A stretch of 64,000 nucleotides of DNA from Rhodobacterales bacterium (GCA_008107755.1 VIRH01000097.1:62001-126000); one strand, 5' to 3'. Positions 46,616-56,240 are shown, numbered from the stretch's first letter. The notes: generated by a model from the sequence alone, not told the origin. A program made the numbers and translations.

Positions 46616-47358
46616 GGCAGCGCACCCTGGTCGCGATGCAGGATGTAGCCCTTGCCTCTGCGTGTCTTGATATGCCGGGGGAGATCCGGATTGCGCTCGA
46701 TCTTGCGGCGCAGACGCAGCACGAGCACGTCGACATTGCGGTCGATCAGCCGGTCGGTCTCCGCCCCGAGCCGTTCCAGGATCGTCGTCCTGCTGACCGG
46801 CTCGTTGGGCGTTTCGGCCAGGATCTCCAGCAGAGAGAATTCCGAAGACGTCAGGGTGCGCGACGGGTGTGACCGACACATGGCCTTGCGGTTGACGAGA
46901 TCGATCACCCAGTCGCCAAGCAAGAGACCCGCCGGATCGCCAGACGATGCCTGGCCCTGCGCCTCCTTCTCGCTCTTGAGCGCCGGGTGAAGCCGCCTCA
47001 GCACCGCCTTGATGCGCGCGGTCAGCTCGATCGGCTCGAAGGGTTTGACCACATAATCGTCCGCCGCCGTTTCCAGCCCGAGAACGCGTTCGGCGGCACT
47101 TCCGGCCGCCGTGACCATGACGATGCCGATCTCGGTGCTGGCGCGCAGCTTCTGGGCAAAGACCCGCCCCGACATGCCGGGCAGATTGTGATCGACCAGC
47201 ACGAGGTGAAAGGTGGCGCGCGCGAGTACGCCGGCGGCTTCTTCTGCGGAGCTGGCGGTGCGGGGCTGCCAGCCCTCCGCCTCTATCAGATCGGAGATGA
47301 GCTCCGCCATGTCCTGATCGTCCTCCACAATCAGGATCCTGATGCCATCATTGAGCAA
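46612..47358 (-). CDS. OmpR-type response regulator of the organophosphate-uptake-like system
   Basis: A 248-residue regulator: receiver with IVEDD (10-14), phosphoacceptor D56 in VLVDHNLPG, Lys in YVVKPFEP, then a winged helix (RTLTSSEFSLLEILAE, DVLVLRLRRKIERNPDLP, RRGKGYIL). I chose the TTG at 47358 because GGGAGG lies 8 bases upstream and the receiver begins there; ATG at 47403 and GTG at 47412 are in frame. It shares a four-base overlap with the kinase gene. Upstream lie four tandem 9-bp repeats, its likely operator. Confidence 0.88.
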   Translation of the reverse strand: MLNDGIRILIVEDDQDMAELISDLIEAEGWQPRTASSAEEAAGVLARATFHLVLVDHNLPGMSGRVFAQKLRASTEIGIVMVTAAGSAAERVLGLETAADDYVVKPFEPIELTARIKAVLRRLHPALKSEKEAQGQASSGDPAGLLLGDWVIDLVNRKAMCRSHPSRTLTSSEFSLLEILAETPNEPVSRTTILERLGAETDRLIDRNVDVLVLRLRRKIERNPDLPRHIKTRRGKGYILHRDQGALP

Positions 47359-47426
47359 ATCCGTGTCCTCCCGAAACACATCATATGCAGCCTGCTCCAA
47401 CATGCAAATCACTGGTTTTTCTAGAG

Positions 47427-47462
47427 TTTGTCACATTTGTAAGGCTTGTAATATTTGTAACT
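47427..47462. promoter_or_regulatory. Four tandem 9-bp direct repeats, candidate response-regulator operator
   Basis: TTTGTCACA, TTTGTAAGG, CTTGTAATA and TTTGTAACT start at 47427, 47436, 47445 and 47454, exactly nine bases apart, sharing the core TTGTMA. OmpR-family regulators bind direct repeats as head-to-tail dimers; two pairs would suit two dimers. The array sits between the regulator start (47358) and the first binding-protein gene (47571), so it could control both directions. The 108 bases between the repeats and the gene hold its untranslated leader. Confidence 0.65.
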
Positions 47463-47570
47463 TCTTTTCTTCGCCGACGAAACAACGGTAACGAAACACG
47501 AGTTGCCAAGGCCGTTGGATCTGCCATGGTGGATGACAACCCGAAGCAAGACTTCGGGCCGGGAGGAACA

Positions 47571-48611
47571 ATGAAACTTGTCACGCCACTCGCAGCGAGT
47601 GCGGCCGTCTGGCTGTGCGCATCGCTCGCCGGTGCCTCGGCGCAGGACCTCAATGTCCTATGCGGCGTTGATGAGGACTGGTGCGCCACGATGGAAAGGA
47701 CCTTCGAGGCGGAAACCGGCCTCGATGTTTCCATGAGCCGCAGAAGCACCGGCGAAATCCTCGACCAGATCCGTATCGAAAAGGACGATCCGCGGATCGA
47801 CGTCTGGTGGGGTGGCACCGGCGATACGCATCTGCAGGCGGCGGGCGAGGATCTTCTGGAACCCTACCGACCTGAAAACGCGGGGGATGCCCTGCCATGG
47901 GCCCAGAATTTCTACCGTCTGTCCGGGGGAACCGCCTCCGGGGTCTACGCCGGCGCCCTGGGCTTTGCCTACAACTCCGACATTCTGGAAAAGCGCGGAA
48001 TTCCCGCGCCGTCCTGCTGGAAGGACCTGACGGACCCGCACTACCGCGGTCTGGTCCAAGTGGCCAATCCGAATTCCTCCGGCACCGCGTTCACCTTTCT
48101 CGCGACGCTCGTGCAGCTTCTCGGCGAAGAGGAAGCCTTCGAGTATCTGGCCGCGCTGTCGGCGAATATCGCCCATTTCACGACCTCGGGTGCGGCACCG
48201 GTCAAGACAGCCGCGCGCGGTGAAACCGGCATCGGCATTTCCTTCATCCATGACGCGGTAACGCAGAAGCTGGCCGGTGCGCCGCTTGTGATCGTCGCCC
48301 CGTGCGAGGGCACCGGCTACGAGATCGGTGCCGTCAGCATCGTCAAGGGCGCCCGCAATCTTGAAGCCGCAAGGCGCTTCGTCGATTTTGCCCTGAGCCC
48401 CGAAGGCCAGGCGACCGGAGCCGCCGCCGGGCAGAACCAGATCCCGTCCAACGCGCGCGCCGCCCTGCCGCCCGCAGCGCCGGACATTTCACTCATCCGG
48501 ATGGTCGACTACGACTTTGCGACCTTCGGTTCACCGGACCGCCGCCTGAGGCTGCTGGACCGTTTCGACAGCGAGGTGCTCGGAAATGCCGAACCCTTAG
48601 CGACCCACTGA
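47571..48611 (+). CDS. ABC transporter substrate-binding protein, AfuA-like (copy 1)
   Basis: A 346-residue periplasmic binding protein. The signal peptide ends after ASA (24). The segment RRSTGEILDQIR (58-69), WWGGTGDTHLQAA (79-91) and the binding region FIHDAV with H227 and D228, then CEGTGYE with E251, match the family often called iron(III)-binding. AfuA of this group instead binds sugar phosphates, using a His-Asp pair and a Glu 24 residues after the His, as I recall; that spacing is present here. It lacks the two adjacent Tyr of ferric-binding proteins. GGGAGGA precedes the ATG. It probably serves transport, signalling to the kinase, or both. Confidence 0.85.
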   Translation: MKLVTPLAASAAVWLCASLAGASAQDLNVLCGVDEDWCATMERTFEAETGLDVSMSRRSTGEILDQIRIEKDDPRIDVWWGGTGDTHLQAAGEDLLEPYRPENAGDALPWAQNFYRLSGGTASGVYAGALGFAYNSDILEKRGIPAPSCWKDLTDPHYRGLVQVANPNSSGTAFTFLATLVQLLGEEEAFEYLAALSANIAHFTTSGAAPVKTAARGETGIGISFIHDAVTQKLAGAPLVIVAPCEGTGYEIGAVSIVKGARNLEAARRFVDFALSPEGQATGAAAGQNQIPSNARAALPPAAPDISLIRMVDYDFATFGSPDRRLRLLDRFDSEVLGNAEPLATH

Positions 48612-48768
48612 AGGATCGAATTCGACATCGCGAATCTGGCCGGCAACGGAGCGCACCGCGCCTCCGAACGGGGAAGCCATGGCTTCCGCCGGCCAAGAGC
48701 GGCCGCAAGGCCGCAAAAACGTCCGTTTCGGCGGACACCGGGCTGAAAAGCCACAAGTGGAGGAAAAC

Positions 48769-49797
48769 ATGTCAATGAAAACCATTTCGGTCGCACTGCT
48801 TGCGTCCGCCGCCGCATTCACGGTCTCCGCGGCGCATGCCGAAGGCGACCTGAACGTCATCTGCTCCGCCGACGTCGTGATATGCGAACAGCTGGAGACC
48901 GAATTCGAAGCCAACCATGATATCCAGGTCAACATGGTTCGCCTGTCGTCGGGCGAAAGCTACGCCAAGATCCGCGCTGAATCCCGCAACCCGAAGACCG
49001 ATATCTGGTGGGGCGGCACCGGCGATCCGCATCTTCAGGCTGCCTCCGAAAACCTGACCCAGGAATACAAGTCGCCGAAGCTGGGCGACCTTCATGAATG
49101 GGCACAGAAGCAGGCGGAAAGCTCGGGCTACAAGACGGTCGGCGTCTATGCCGGCGCGCTCGGCTGGGGCTACAACACCGACATCTTCAAGGACAAGGGC
49201 TACAAGGAACCGCTTTGCTGGGCCGATCTTCTGAACGACGAACTGAAGGCCGAGATCCAGGTCGCAAACCCGAATTCGTCCGGCACGGCCTACACCGCGC
49301 TTGCCTCGCTCGTGCAGATCATGGGCGAAGACGAAGCCTTCGAGTATCTCAAGAACCTGAATGCAAACGTCTCGCAATACACCAAGTCGGGCTCCGCGCC
49401 GGTGAAGGCAGCCGCCCGCGGCGAATCGGGCCTTGGCATCGTCTTCATGCATGACGCCATCGCGCAGGCCGCCTCCGGCTTCCCGATCAAGGCCATCGCC
49501 CCGTGCGAGGGCACCGGCTACGAGATCGGCTCCATGTCGATCGTCAAGGGCAGCCGCAACCTGGAAAACGCCAAGATCTGGTACGATTGGGCCCTTTCGC
49601 CCGAGGTCCAGTCGCGGATGAAGGAGGCCAAGTCCTTCCAGCTTCCGTCGAACAAGTCCGCCGAGGTTCCGCCCGAAGCGCCGAAGTTCGAGGACATCAA
49701 GCTGATCGACTACGACTTCAAGACCTACGGCGACCCTGCGACGCGCAAGAGCCTCCTGGAGCGTTGGGATAAAGAAATTGGCGCGATAGCCAACTGA
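48769..49797 (+). CDS. ABC transporter substrate-binding protein, AfuA-like (copy 2)
   Basis: A 342-residue paralogue of the preceding gene. The signal peptide ends after AHA (24). The same key positions occur: SSGE (60-63), WWGGTGDPHLQAA, HDA with H228 and D229, and CEGTGYE with E252, again 24 residues after the His. It differs at the N-terminal ligand loop (SSGE versus STGE), so the two may differ in ligand. The 157-base gap after copy 1 holds weak hairpins but no clear terminator. GTGGAGG precedes the ATG. A strong terminator follows, so this gene may be expressed above the permease. Confidence 0.86.
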   Translation: MSMKTISVALLASAAAFTVSAAHAEGDLNVICSADVVICEQLETEFEANHDIQVNMVRLSSGESYAKIRAESRNPKTDIWWGGTGDPHLQAASENLTQEYKSPKLGDLHEWAQKQAESSGYKTVGVYAGALGWGYNTDIFKDKGYKEPLCWADLLNDELKAEIQVANPNSSGTAYTALASLVQIMGEDEAFEYLKNLNANVSQYTKSGSAPVKAAARGESGLGIVFMHDAIAQAASGFPIKAIAPCEGTGYEIGSMSIVKGSRNLENAKIWYDWALSPEVQSRMKEAKSFQLPSNKSAEVPPEAPKFEDIKLIDYDFKTYGDPATRKSLLERWDKEIGAIAN

Positions 49798-49812
49798 TCC
49801 CGACACCCGAAA

Positions 49813-49862
49813 GGGTCCGCGCCGGTTCCCCGAAGATCGGGCGCGGACCCACCCTTCTTTCA
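49813..49862 (+). terminator. Terminator/attenuator between binding protein and permease
   Basis: A perfect 11-bp stem (GGGTCCGCGCC 49813-49823, GGCGCGGACCC 49840-49850) with a 16-base loop is followed by ACCCTTCTTTC. It lies within the operon, before the permease gene, and would lower transporter expression relative to the binding protein, as in many ABC operons. Confidence 0.75.
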
Positions 49863-49887
49863 TAGACAACACAAGACAGGGGTGGCC

Positions 49888-52119
49888 ATGAAGAATGGCA
49901 ACAAACGGCTGAATGCCCTGATCGGCATCGGGCTGGCCGCATTCGTTTTCGTGCCCTGGTACAGGGTGGACAGCGGTTTCTTCGCCTTCGAATGGATCTC
50001 GCGCTTTCCGTTCAACGCCGATCTCGCGCCCGGGCTTCTGCAGATCGCCCTTGAGGGACGCATCTGGCTAACGGCGGCGCTCGCCCTGTTCCTGCTGGGA
50101 TGCTGCGCACGTTTCATGTCCGACGCGGATGCGCGGGGCAAGCTGCTCGTTGCCAGCGGAGTTGCCGGCATCATCTTCATGGCGCTGCAGGGTCTGGCCA
50201 TCACCTTCATCGGATGGTCGTGGGCCCTTCCCGAAACTCTGTTCGGCCCTCTTTCCATCGGTCAGCCCGCGATGGGCGCCGGGGCCATAACCATCTCCCT
50301 GATCTTCGTCCTCTTCATCGCCTTCGGACTGGCGGAACGAGGCTTCATGAAGGGCGACGCCTTCGTGGTCGGGTCGATCTCGGTTCTGATCTTTCTGGTC
50401 ACCGTCTTCATCTTCTACCCCATCGGCAGCATGTTCATCGGCTCGGTGCAGGACTTTGACGGCTCGTTCAAGCCGGACGGCCTCATCAGCAACATTCAGG
50501 ATCCCTCGATCTGGAGCCTTGATTGCCTCATCGGCGGCAACCGCTGCGGTGTTGCCTGGCGCACGCTCTTCCTTGCGGTCATGACCGGCCTCGGCTCGAC
50601 CCTCCTTGGACTGTGCTTCGCGCTTGTCGCCACACGCACGAATTTCCCGTTCAAGAAGGGACTGCGCCTCCTCACGGTTCTGCCGATCATCACGCCGCCC
50701 TTCGTCATCGGCCTTGCCCTGACCCTGCTGTTCGGCCGCTCGGGCGTCGTCACCGAAGCGCTCGATACCGTGTTCGGCATCGAACCCAGCCGCTGGCTCT
50801 ACGGTCTGACCGGCATCTGGATCGCGCAGGTCCTGTCCTTCACCCCGATTTCCTTCCTTGTCCTGATCGGCGTCGTCGAAGGTGTCAGTCCGTCCATGGA
50901 GGAGGCCTCGCAGACCCTGAGGGCCGACCGCTGGCGCACCTTCTGGCGCATTTCGCTGCCGCTGATGAAACCGGGCCTAGCCAACGCGTTTCTCATCGGC
51001 TTCATCGAAAGCATGGCCGATTTCGGCAATCCGCTGGTGCTGGGTGGCAGCCACGGCGTGCTGTCGACCGAGATCTTCTTTGCGGTCGTCGGCTCGCAGG
51101 TCGACCCGTCCCGCGCAGCAGTGCTTGCCATGATCCTGCTCAGCTTCACGCTGACCGCGTTTATGGCACAGCGTGTCTGGCTGTCGGGCAAGAACTTCGC
51201 CACCGTGACCGGCAAGGGCGACAGCGGCGCGCATGCCGGGTTGCCGAAGAGCATTTCGCTCACGGTTCACGGCATTGTCGTTCCCTGGATGGGCTTCACC
51301 ATCGTCGTCTACGGCATGATCCTGTTCGGCGGCTTCGTGAAGACCTGGGGCCTCGACAACTCCCTGACGCTGGAGCACTACGCCCGCGCCTTCTCGATCG
51401 ACATTCAGGACGGCGCTCTGGTCTGGTCCGGCGTCGCGTGGGATTCCTTCTGGACCACGATGGAAATCGCCCTGATTTCCGCGCCCCTGACCGCGGCCGT
51501 GGGCCTGCTGACGGCCTATATCATCGTGCGCCAGAAATTCGCGGGCAAGAATGCCTTCGAATTCGCCCTGATGATGAGCTTTGCGATCCCCGGCACGGTC
51601 ATCGGTATCAGCTACATCATGGCCTTCAACATGCCGCCGATCGAGATGACCGGCTCGGCCCTGATCCTGGTCGCCTGTTTCGTCTTCCGCAACATGCCGG
51701 TTGGCGTCCGGGGCGGGATCGCGGCGATGAGCCAGCTCGACAAGAGCCTGGACGAGGCCTCCCTGACCCTGAAGGCGAACAGCGCCCGGACCCTGCGCAA
51801 GGTGATCCTGCCGCTGCTGCGTCCCGCCATCACCGCGGCGCTGGTCTACTCCTTCGTCCGGGCGATCACCTCCATCAGCGCGGTCATCTTCCTCGTCAGC
51901 GCCGAATACAACATGGCGACGTCCTACATCGTCGGCCTGGTCGAGAACGGCGAATACGGCATCGCAATCGCCTATTCCTCGATGCTGATCTTCGTGATGA
52001 TCACCGTGATCGCCGGCTTCCAGCTGATCGTCGGCGAGCGGCGACTGCGCCGGGAAAACCGCGTCTCGGGTCTCGACCCCCAACGAAAAATCCGTTTCTC
52101 GCAGGAGAAAACCGCATGA
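49888..52119 (+). CDS. ABC transporter permease with two transmembrane domains (AfuB/FbpB type)
   Basis: A 743-residue permease. The N-terminal 170 residues add several hydrophobic segments before two fused BPD_transp_1 domains. Each has an EAA loop for the ATPase: EEASQTLRADRWRTFWRISLPLMKPG (near 340) and DEASLTLKANSARTLRKVILPLLRPA (near 620). The fused two-domain form is typical of FbpB/AfuB permeases. The start at 49888 is preceded by AGGGG at six bases. Its stop overlaps the ATPase start by four bases (ATGA). Confidence 0.9.
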   Translation: MKNGNKRLNALIGIGLAAFVFVPWYRVDSGFFAFEWISRFPFNADLAPGLLQIALEGRIWLTAALALFLLGCCARFMSDADARGKLLVASGVAGIIFMALQGLAITFIGWSWALPETLFGPLSIGQPAMGAGAITISLIFVLFIAFGLAERGFMKGDAFVVGSISVLIFLVTVFIFYPIGSMFIGSVQDFDGSFKPDGLISNIQDPSIWSLDCLIGGNRCGVAWRTLFLAVMTGLGSTLLGLCFALVATRTNFPFKKGLRLLTVLPIITPPFVIGLALTLLFGRSGVVTEALDTVFGIEPSRWLYGLTGIWIAQVLSFTPISFLVLIGVVEGVSPSMEEASQTLRADRWRTFWRISLPLMKPGLANAFLIGFIESMADFGNPLVLGGSHGVLSTEIFFAVVGSQVDPSRAAVLAMILLSFTLTAFMAQRVWLSGKNFATVTGKGDSGAHAGLPKSISLTVHGIVVPWMGFTIVVYGMILFGGFVKTWGLDNSLTLEHYARAFSIDIQDGALVWSGVAWDSFWTTMEIALISAPLTAAVGLLTAYIIVRQKFAGKNAFEFALMMSFAIPGTVIGISYIMAFNMPPIEMTGSALILVACFVFRNMPVGVRGGIAAMSQLDKSLDEASLTLKANSARTLRKVILPLLRPAITAALVYSFVRAITSISAVIFLVSAEYNMATSYIVGLVENGEYGIAIAYSSMLIFVMITVIAGFQLIVGERRLRRENRVSGLDPQRKIRFSQEKTA

Positions 52120-53177
52120 CCGACTTGAAACCCGGATCCGTCGTCTTCGAAAACATCCGCAAGGATTTCGGTGCCTTCACCGCCATACCGGATCTTTCGC
52201 TCACCATAGAGCCCGGCACACTCGTCACGCTTCTGGGCCCCTCGGGTTGCGGCAAGACGACGACGCTGCGCATGCTGGCAGGGCTGGAGCATCCCTCATC
52301 CGGACGCATCCTGATCGGTGGCCGCGATGTCACCATGACGCCGGCGCATGAACGCGACGTCTCGATGGTGTTCCAGTCCTATGCGCTCTTCCCGCATATG
52401 AATGCCCTGGAGAACGTCGCCTACGGCCTCGAGTCCTCCGGATACAACAAGCGGGAGGTCAGGGAGCGGGCGGAAGAAGGCCTTGCGCAGGTCGGTCTTG
52501 GCGGCATGGGGCATCGTCTTCCGGCGGAACTTTCCGGCGGCCAGCAGCAGCGCGTCGCGGTCGCCCGTGCGCTCGTTCTCAATCCCCAGGTGCTTCTGCT
52601 CGATGAACCGCTCTCGAATCTCGATGCGCGCCTGCGCCGAAAGGTCCGGACGGAGATCCGCGAACTCCAGCAAAGGCTCGGGTTCACCGCCGTCTATGTG
52701 ACCCACGATCAGGACGAGGCGCTGGCCGTCTCCGACAGGATCGTCGTGATGAAAGAGGGAAAGATCGCCCAGGAAGGTGCGCCAAGAGTGCTCTACGAGG
52801 AACCGGTCTCCGAATTCATCGCCGATTTCATGGGCGAGGCGAACGTGATCCCCTGCGAGGTGCTGTCGCGCGAGGGCGACGTGGCCCTGATCGATGTCGG
52901 CGGCCTGCAGCATCGTCTCCCAGCCCGGCAATCCTCCGCGGGAAAGGCGAAGCTGGCGGTCCGGCCCGGGTCGGTCGTGCTCAATCCGGATGCCGGAGGA
53001 GGCCTTGACGGCGAAATCCTGACCTCCGCCTATCTCGGAGATCACGTCGAATACGAGATCGAGACCCCGGTCGGAACGTTCTTCGTCATCGACCATTCGG
53101 TCGACCGGTCCCTGCCGGCCCACACCCGCGTCTCGCTGGGGTTCCGCAACAAGGGCCTGGCCCTTATCGAAAGCTGA
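52116..53177 (+). CDS. ABC transporter ATP-binding protein (AfuC/FbpC type)
   Basis: A 353-residue ATPase. Walker A is GPSGCGKTT (41-49), Q-loop FQSYALFPHM (86-95), signature LSGGQQQ (139-145), Walker B VLLLDEP (159-165) and the switch His in YVTHDQDEA. A C-terminal TOBE-like regulatory domain spans about 275-350. It energises the permease, with which it is translationally coupled. The phosphatase gene begins one base after its stop. Confidence 0.93.
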   Translation: MTDLKPGSVVFENIRKDFGAFTAIPDLSLTIEPGTLVTLLGPSGCGKTTTLRMLAGLEHPSSGRILIGGRDVTMTPAHERDVSMVFQSYALFPHMNALENVAYGLESSGYNKREVRERAEEGLAQVGLGGMGHRLPAELSGGQQQRVAVARALVLNPQVLLLDEPLSNLDARLRRKVRTEIRELQQRLGFTAVYVTHDQDEALAVSDRIVVMKEGKIAQEGAPRVLYEEPVSEFIADFMGEANVIPCEVLSREGDVALIDVGGLQHRLPARQSSAGKAKLAVRPGSVVLNPDAGGGLDGEILTSAYLGDHVEYEIETPVGTFFVIDHSVDRSLPAHTRVSLGFRNKGLALIES

Positions 53178-53178
53178 C

Positions 53179-54024
53179 ATGACATCACCAACGAGTACCG
53201 ATAAAGCGGTCCTATCCCGCCACGACCTTGAGACCCGCCGCCTGGCAGCGGAAACGATCGCCGAAGAGGCAGGTGCCCTCGCGATCGACTACTTCCGCCG
53301 CCGCGACGAGCTGACAATCGAGATGAAGCGCGATCCGCAGGATGTCGTGTCCGTGGCCGACAAGTCGGTCGAGGACCTGATCCGCAAACGCATCGCGGAA
53401 GCCTTTCCCGAGGACGGCATCCTCGGGGAGGAGCACGGGCTGCAACACGGCACAAGTGGCTTCACATGGGTGGTCGATCCGATCGACGGCACCTCCGCCT
53501 TCCTGCACGGTCTCGGCAACTGGTGCGTTTCCATCGCGGTCATCGAAGCGGAGGATCCGGTCGTCGGCGTCGTCAGGCTTCCCTGTGACGACGAGACCTT
53601 CTCGGCCATGCGGGACGCCGGCGCGACCCTCAATGGCCGGCCGCTGCACCTCGACAGCAGGAAGACCCTGAAAAACGCCCTGACCGGCATCGGCGCGAAC
53701 TCGCACATTCCGCCGAAGATGGCCGGGGCGCTGATCGAGGGACTGATGGCGACAGGCGGAAACTATGTCCGTACGGGCTCCGGCGCACAGATGCTGGCCT
53801 TCGTCGCCGCCGGCCGCCTCGTCGGCTACTACGAGCCCTACATGCATGCATGGGATTGTCTTGCCGGCTACTGCCTCGTGCGCGAAGCAGGCGGCAGTTT
53901 CACCGACTTTCCGGTGGCCGGTGATGCCATCCTGAAAGGCGGGCCGGTTCTCGCGGCCGGTCCGGGCGCCTTCGATGACCTCAAGGCGCTTGCCGACCGC
54001 TGCGAACCGCTGCGTCACGGCTGA
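53179..54024 (+). CDS. Inositol monophosphatase family phosphatase
   Basis: A 281-residue metal-dependent phosphatase. Metal ligands are GEEHG (83-87), DPIDGTSAF (100-108) and WD in AWDCLAGYC (near 223). The family hydrolyses inositol phosphates, fructose-1,6-bisphosphate, histidinol phosphate or 3'-phosphoadenosine-5'-phosphate. The gene is one base after the ATPase stop and thus the last gene of the uptake operon, which suggests that it dephosphorylates the imported compound inside the cell. That role is inference. Confidence 0.88.
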   Translation: MTSPTSTDKAVLSRHDLETRRLAAETIAEEAGALAIDYFRRRDELTIEMKRDPQDVVSVADKSVEDLIRKRIAEAFPEDGILGEEHGLQHGTSGFTWVVDPIDGTSAFLHGLGNWCVSIAVIEAEDPVVGVVRLPCDDETFSAMRDAGATLNGRPLHLDSRKTLKNALTGIGANSHIPPKMAGALIEGLMATGGNYVRTGSGAQMLAFVAAGRLVGYYEPYMHAWDCLAGYCLVREAGGSFTDFPVAGDAILKGGPVLAAGPGAFDDLKALADRCEPLRHG

Positions 54025-54064
54025 TTTCCGGCGAGGCGCTTTGACGTTTCATCTCGTCTGCAGA

Positions 54065-54102
54065 CAAAAAACCCGGCGTTTCGTCTGAACGAAACGCCGG
54101 GT
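54065..54102 (-). terminator. Intrinsic terminator between convergent units
   Basis: A perfect 14-bp stem (54071-54084 with 54089-54102) with a CTGA loop. On the minus strand it is followed by TTTTTTGTC, so it ends the chemoreceptor gene; the same hairpin would also help to end the phosphatase operon, though no T-run lies on the plus side. Confidence 0.88.
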
Positions 54103-54128
54103 GTCCGGGATGACAATATACCTGTGTG

Positions 54129-56240
54129 TCAGCCGACCTGCCGGACATTGTTCAGGAAGTCTTCGACTTCCTGACGCAGCCGGTTGGCCTCACGCTGGAG
54201 AACATGGGCGGAGGACGAGACCTGGCGGGCGGTCGTGCCCGTTTCGTCGGCGGAGGCGGAAACCTTGACGATGTTCATCGCGACTTCCTGAGTACCGTTC
54301 GAGGCCTCCTGGATGTTGCGCGCGATTTCGGTCGTCGCCATCCCCTGCTGTTCCACAGAAGCCTGAATGCTGGTGGAAATCTCGTTCATTTGCTCGATCG
54401 TCTCGGAAATGCCGCGGATCGCTTCCACCGAACCGGTGGTCTCCGTCTGGACCGACTGGATCTGCAGCGAAATCTCTTCCGTTGCCCGGGCGGTCTGGTT
54501 GGCGAGTTCCTTCACCTCGGCAGCGACAACCGCAAAGCCCCTGCCGGCTTCGCCGGCGCGAGCCGCCTCGATGGTCGCGTTCAGCGCCAGAAGGTTGGTC
54601 TGTTCGGCAATATCGGTAATCAGCTTGAGCACTTCGCTGATTCGCGTCGCGGCCTTGGCAAGACCCTCGATCTTGTCGTTGGTGGACTGCGCCTGACTAA
54701 CCGCGTTGGAGGCAATTTCCGAGGACTGGGTCATCTGACGGGAAATCTCGCCCACCGAGGCCATGAGCTCCTCCGCCGCAGACGCAACCGTCTCGACGTT
54801 CGAGGATGCTTCCTCGGAGGCTGCGGCAACAGCGGTGCTTTTCTCGCTCGTGTCGTCGGCACCTGTCGTCAGGGTCTCCGCGGCAACATTCAGGTCCTCG
54901 ACCTGCGTCAGCACCGTACGGGTAAGTTCGGAAATCTGCCGGTCGAAACTCTGGGAAAGGTCGCTGATGCGCTCCGCGCGGGCGAGCTGCTGACGCTGGA
55001 CCTCCTCCTGCTCGGCCGCCAGGGCTTCGGCTTGCTGCGCCTTCTCGCGGAAGACTTCAAGCGCCTTGCTGATCTCGCCGATTTCGTCGTGACGGTCCGT
55101 ATCCTTGATCGGCTCGTCATAACGGCGGTCGATCAGCGCCTGAATGCTGCCAACGGCACGTTCCAGCGGACGACGGACAATGGCGTTGCCGACGAGGTAG
55201 ATGGACAAGGCCACGACGATGAGAAGCACGACACCAACGATGACAATCATGGTGGTGATCGAGGACGATGCCGCGTTGAGGGTCGACAGCGGCACGTTGA
55301 CCACAACGGCAAGCTTGGCATCGGTACCGGTCACGTCGACCGGCATGACGATGCGGTGCACCTCGGTGTCGAGCGTGTTGGAATATCCGTCGTAGGCGAA
55401 GGGTTCGCCGTTCTTGACTGCGGCCAGCAGCTTGTCCTGCACGGCGAGATCGGCCTCGGACCGGCCTTCCGCCCAGGGTTTTCCGAGAACTGCTGAATCC
55501 GGATGAGCGATCCAGACGCCGTTCTGAGACAGGAGGTGGACCGACCCCGTATCCAGCGGGCTCAGTTCGCCCAGCGCTTCGGAAAGAGGTGTCAGGAGAA
55601 TGTCGCCGCCAGCGACACCGATCACGGTATCGCCGTCGCGGATTGGCGACGAGAAAGAGACACCGGTCACGACCTTCCCGTCGGCGTCCCAGTTGTAGGG
55701 TTCTGTCATGTAATCCTTGCCGGATACATAGGCGCCGTTGAACCAGAGGTCGCTGGCGATGCTCATGTCGCCGACAGTGAGCTCATCGATCGGCCGATAG
55801 GACAGGGTGCCGTCCGGCTTGCGGAAGTAGTAAGGCTGCCACTCTCCGCCGGGGGCCCATCTCTCGTTGCCCTTCAACTCCGCGTCCCTGCCGTCGAGCT
55901 TGTCACCAGTGACAACGCCCCATGTGCCAGCAACATCCATGTTGGTCAGGGTCACGTTTTCAACGACGGAGTTCCAAGCTTCACGGTCATCCACACCGGC
56001 TTTTTTCAAGCCGCTCAGAGAACTTGCCATTGTTTGCGCGGTCTTGAGGCCGTTTTCGAGGCCACGCTGAACAAACTCCGCCTGCTCACGCGCCACGGCC
56101 TCGGCTTCCGAGCGCGCAAGGTCCCCGGTGATCTGGGAAGCTTCCCATGCGATGAAACTGATGCCGACCACGAGGGCGGCCGTGAGGGTAGCCGCACTGG
56201 CTCCTATGAGCTTTGTTGTGACCTTTGCTCTTTTTAACAC
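54129..56240 (-). CDS. Methyl-accepting chemotaxis protein with dCACHE sensor
   Basis: A 703-residue chemoreceptor. TM1 (about 14-35), a periplasmic double-CACHE sensor ([45 protein letters not shown]), TM2 (near 345-365), HAMP, and a cytoplasmic signalling domain with the hairpin tip [38 protein letters not shown] domains bind small molecules such as amino or organic acids. I chose the GTG at 56240 ([11 protein letters not shown]) because GGAG lies seven bases upstream. No other chemotaxis gene is near. Confidence 0.9.
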   Translation of the reverse strand: MLKRAKVTTKLIGASAATLTAALVVGISFIAWEASQITGDLARSEAEAVAREQAEFVQRGLENGLKTAQTMASSLSGLKKAGVDDREAWNSVVENVTLTNMDVAGTWGVVTGDKLDGRDAELKGNERWAPGGEWQPYYFRKPDGTLSYRPIDELTVGDMSIASDLWFNGAYVSGKDYMTEPYNWDADGKVVTGVSFSSPIRDGDTVIGVAGGDILLTPLSEALGELSPLDTGSVHLLSQNGVWIAHPDSAVLGKPWAEGRSEADLAVQDKLLAAVKNGEPFAYDGYSNTLDTEVHRIVMPVDVTGTDAKLAVVVNVPLSTLNAASSSITTMIVIVGVVLLIVVALSIYLVGNAIVRRPLERAVGSIQALIDRRYDEPIKDTDRHDEIGEISKALEVFREKAQQAEALAAEQEEVQRQQLARAERISDLSQSFDRQISELTRTVLTQVEDLNVAAETLTTGADDTSEKSTAVAAASEEASSNVETVASAAEELMASVGEISRQMTQSSEIASNAVSQAQSTNDKIEGLAKAATRISEVLKLITDIAEQTNLLALNATIEAARAGEAGRGFAVVAAEVKELANQTARATEEISLQIQSVQTETTGSVEAIRGISETIEQMNEISTSIQASVEQQGMATTEIARNIQEASNGTQEVAMNIVKVSASADETGTTARQVSSSAHVLQREANRLRQEVEDFLNNVRQVG

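Noticed and set aside
50523-52115. Long plus-strand frame upstream of the ATPase gene, overlapping the permease
   Set aside because: It is the ATPase frame extended backwards through the permease; composition is Arg/His-rich and the real ATPase start at 52116 has the ATGA overlap.
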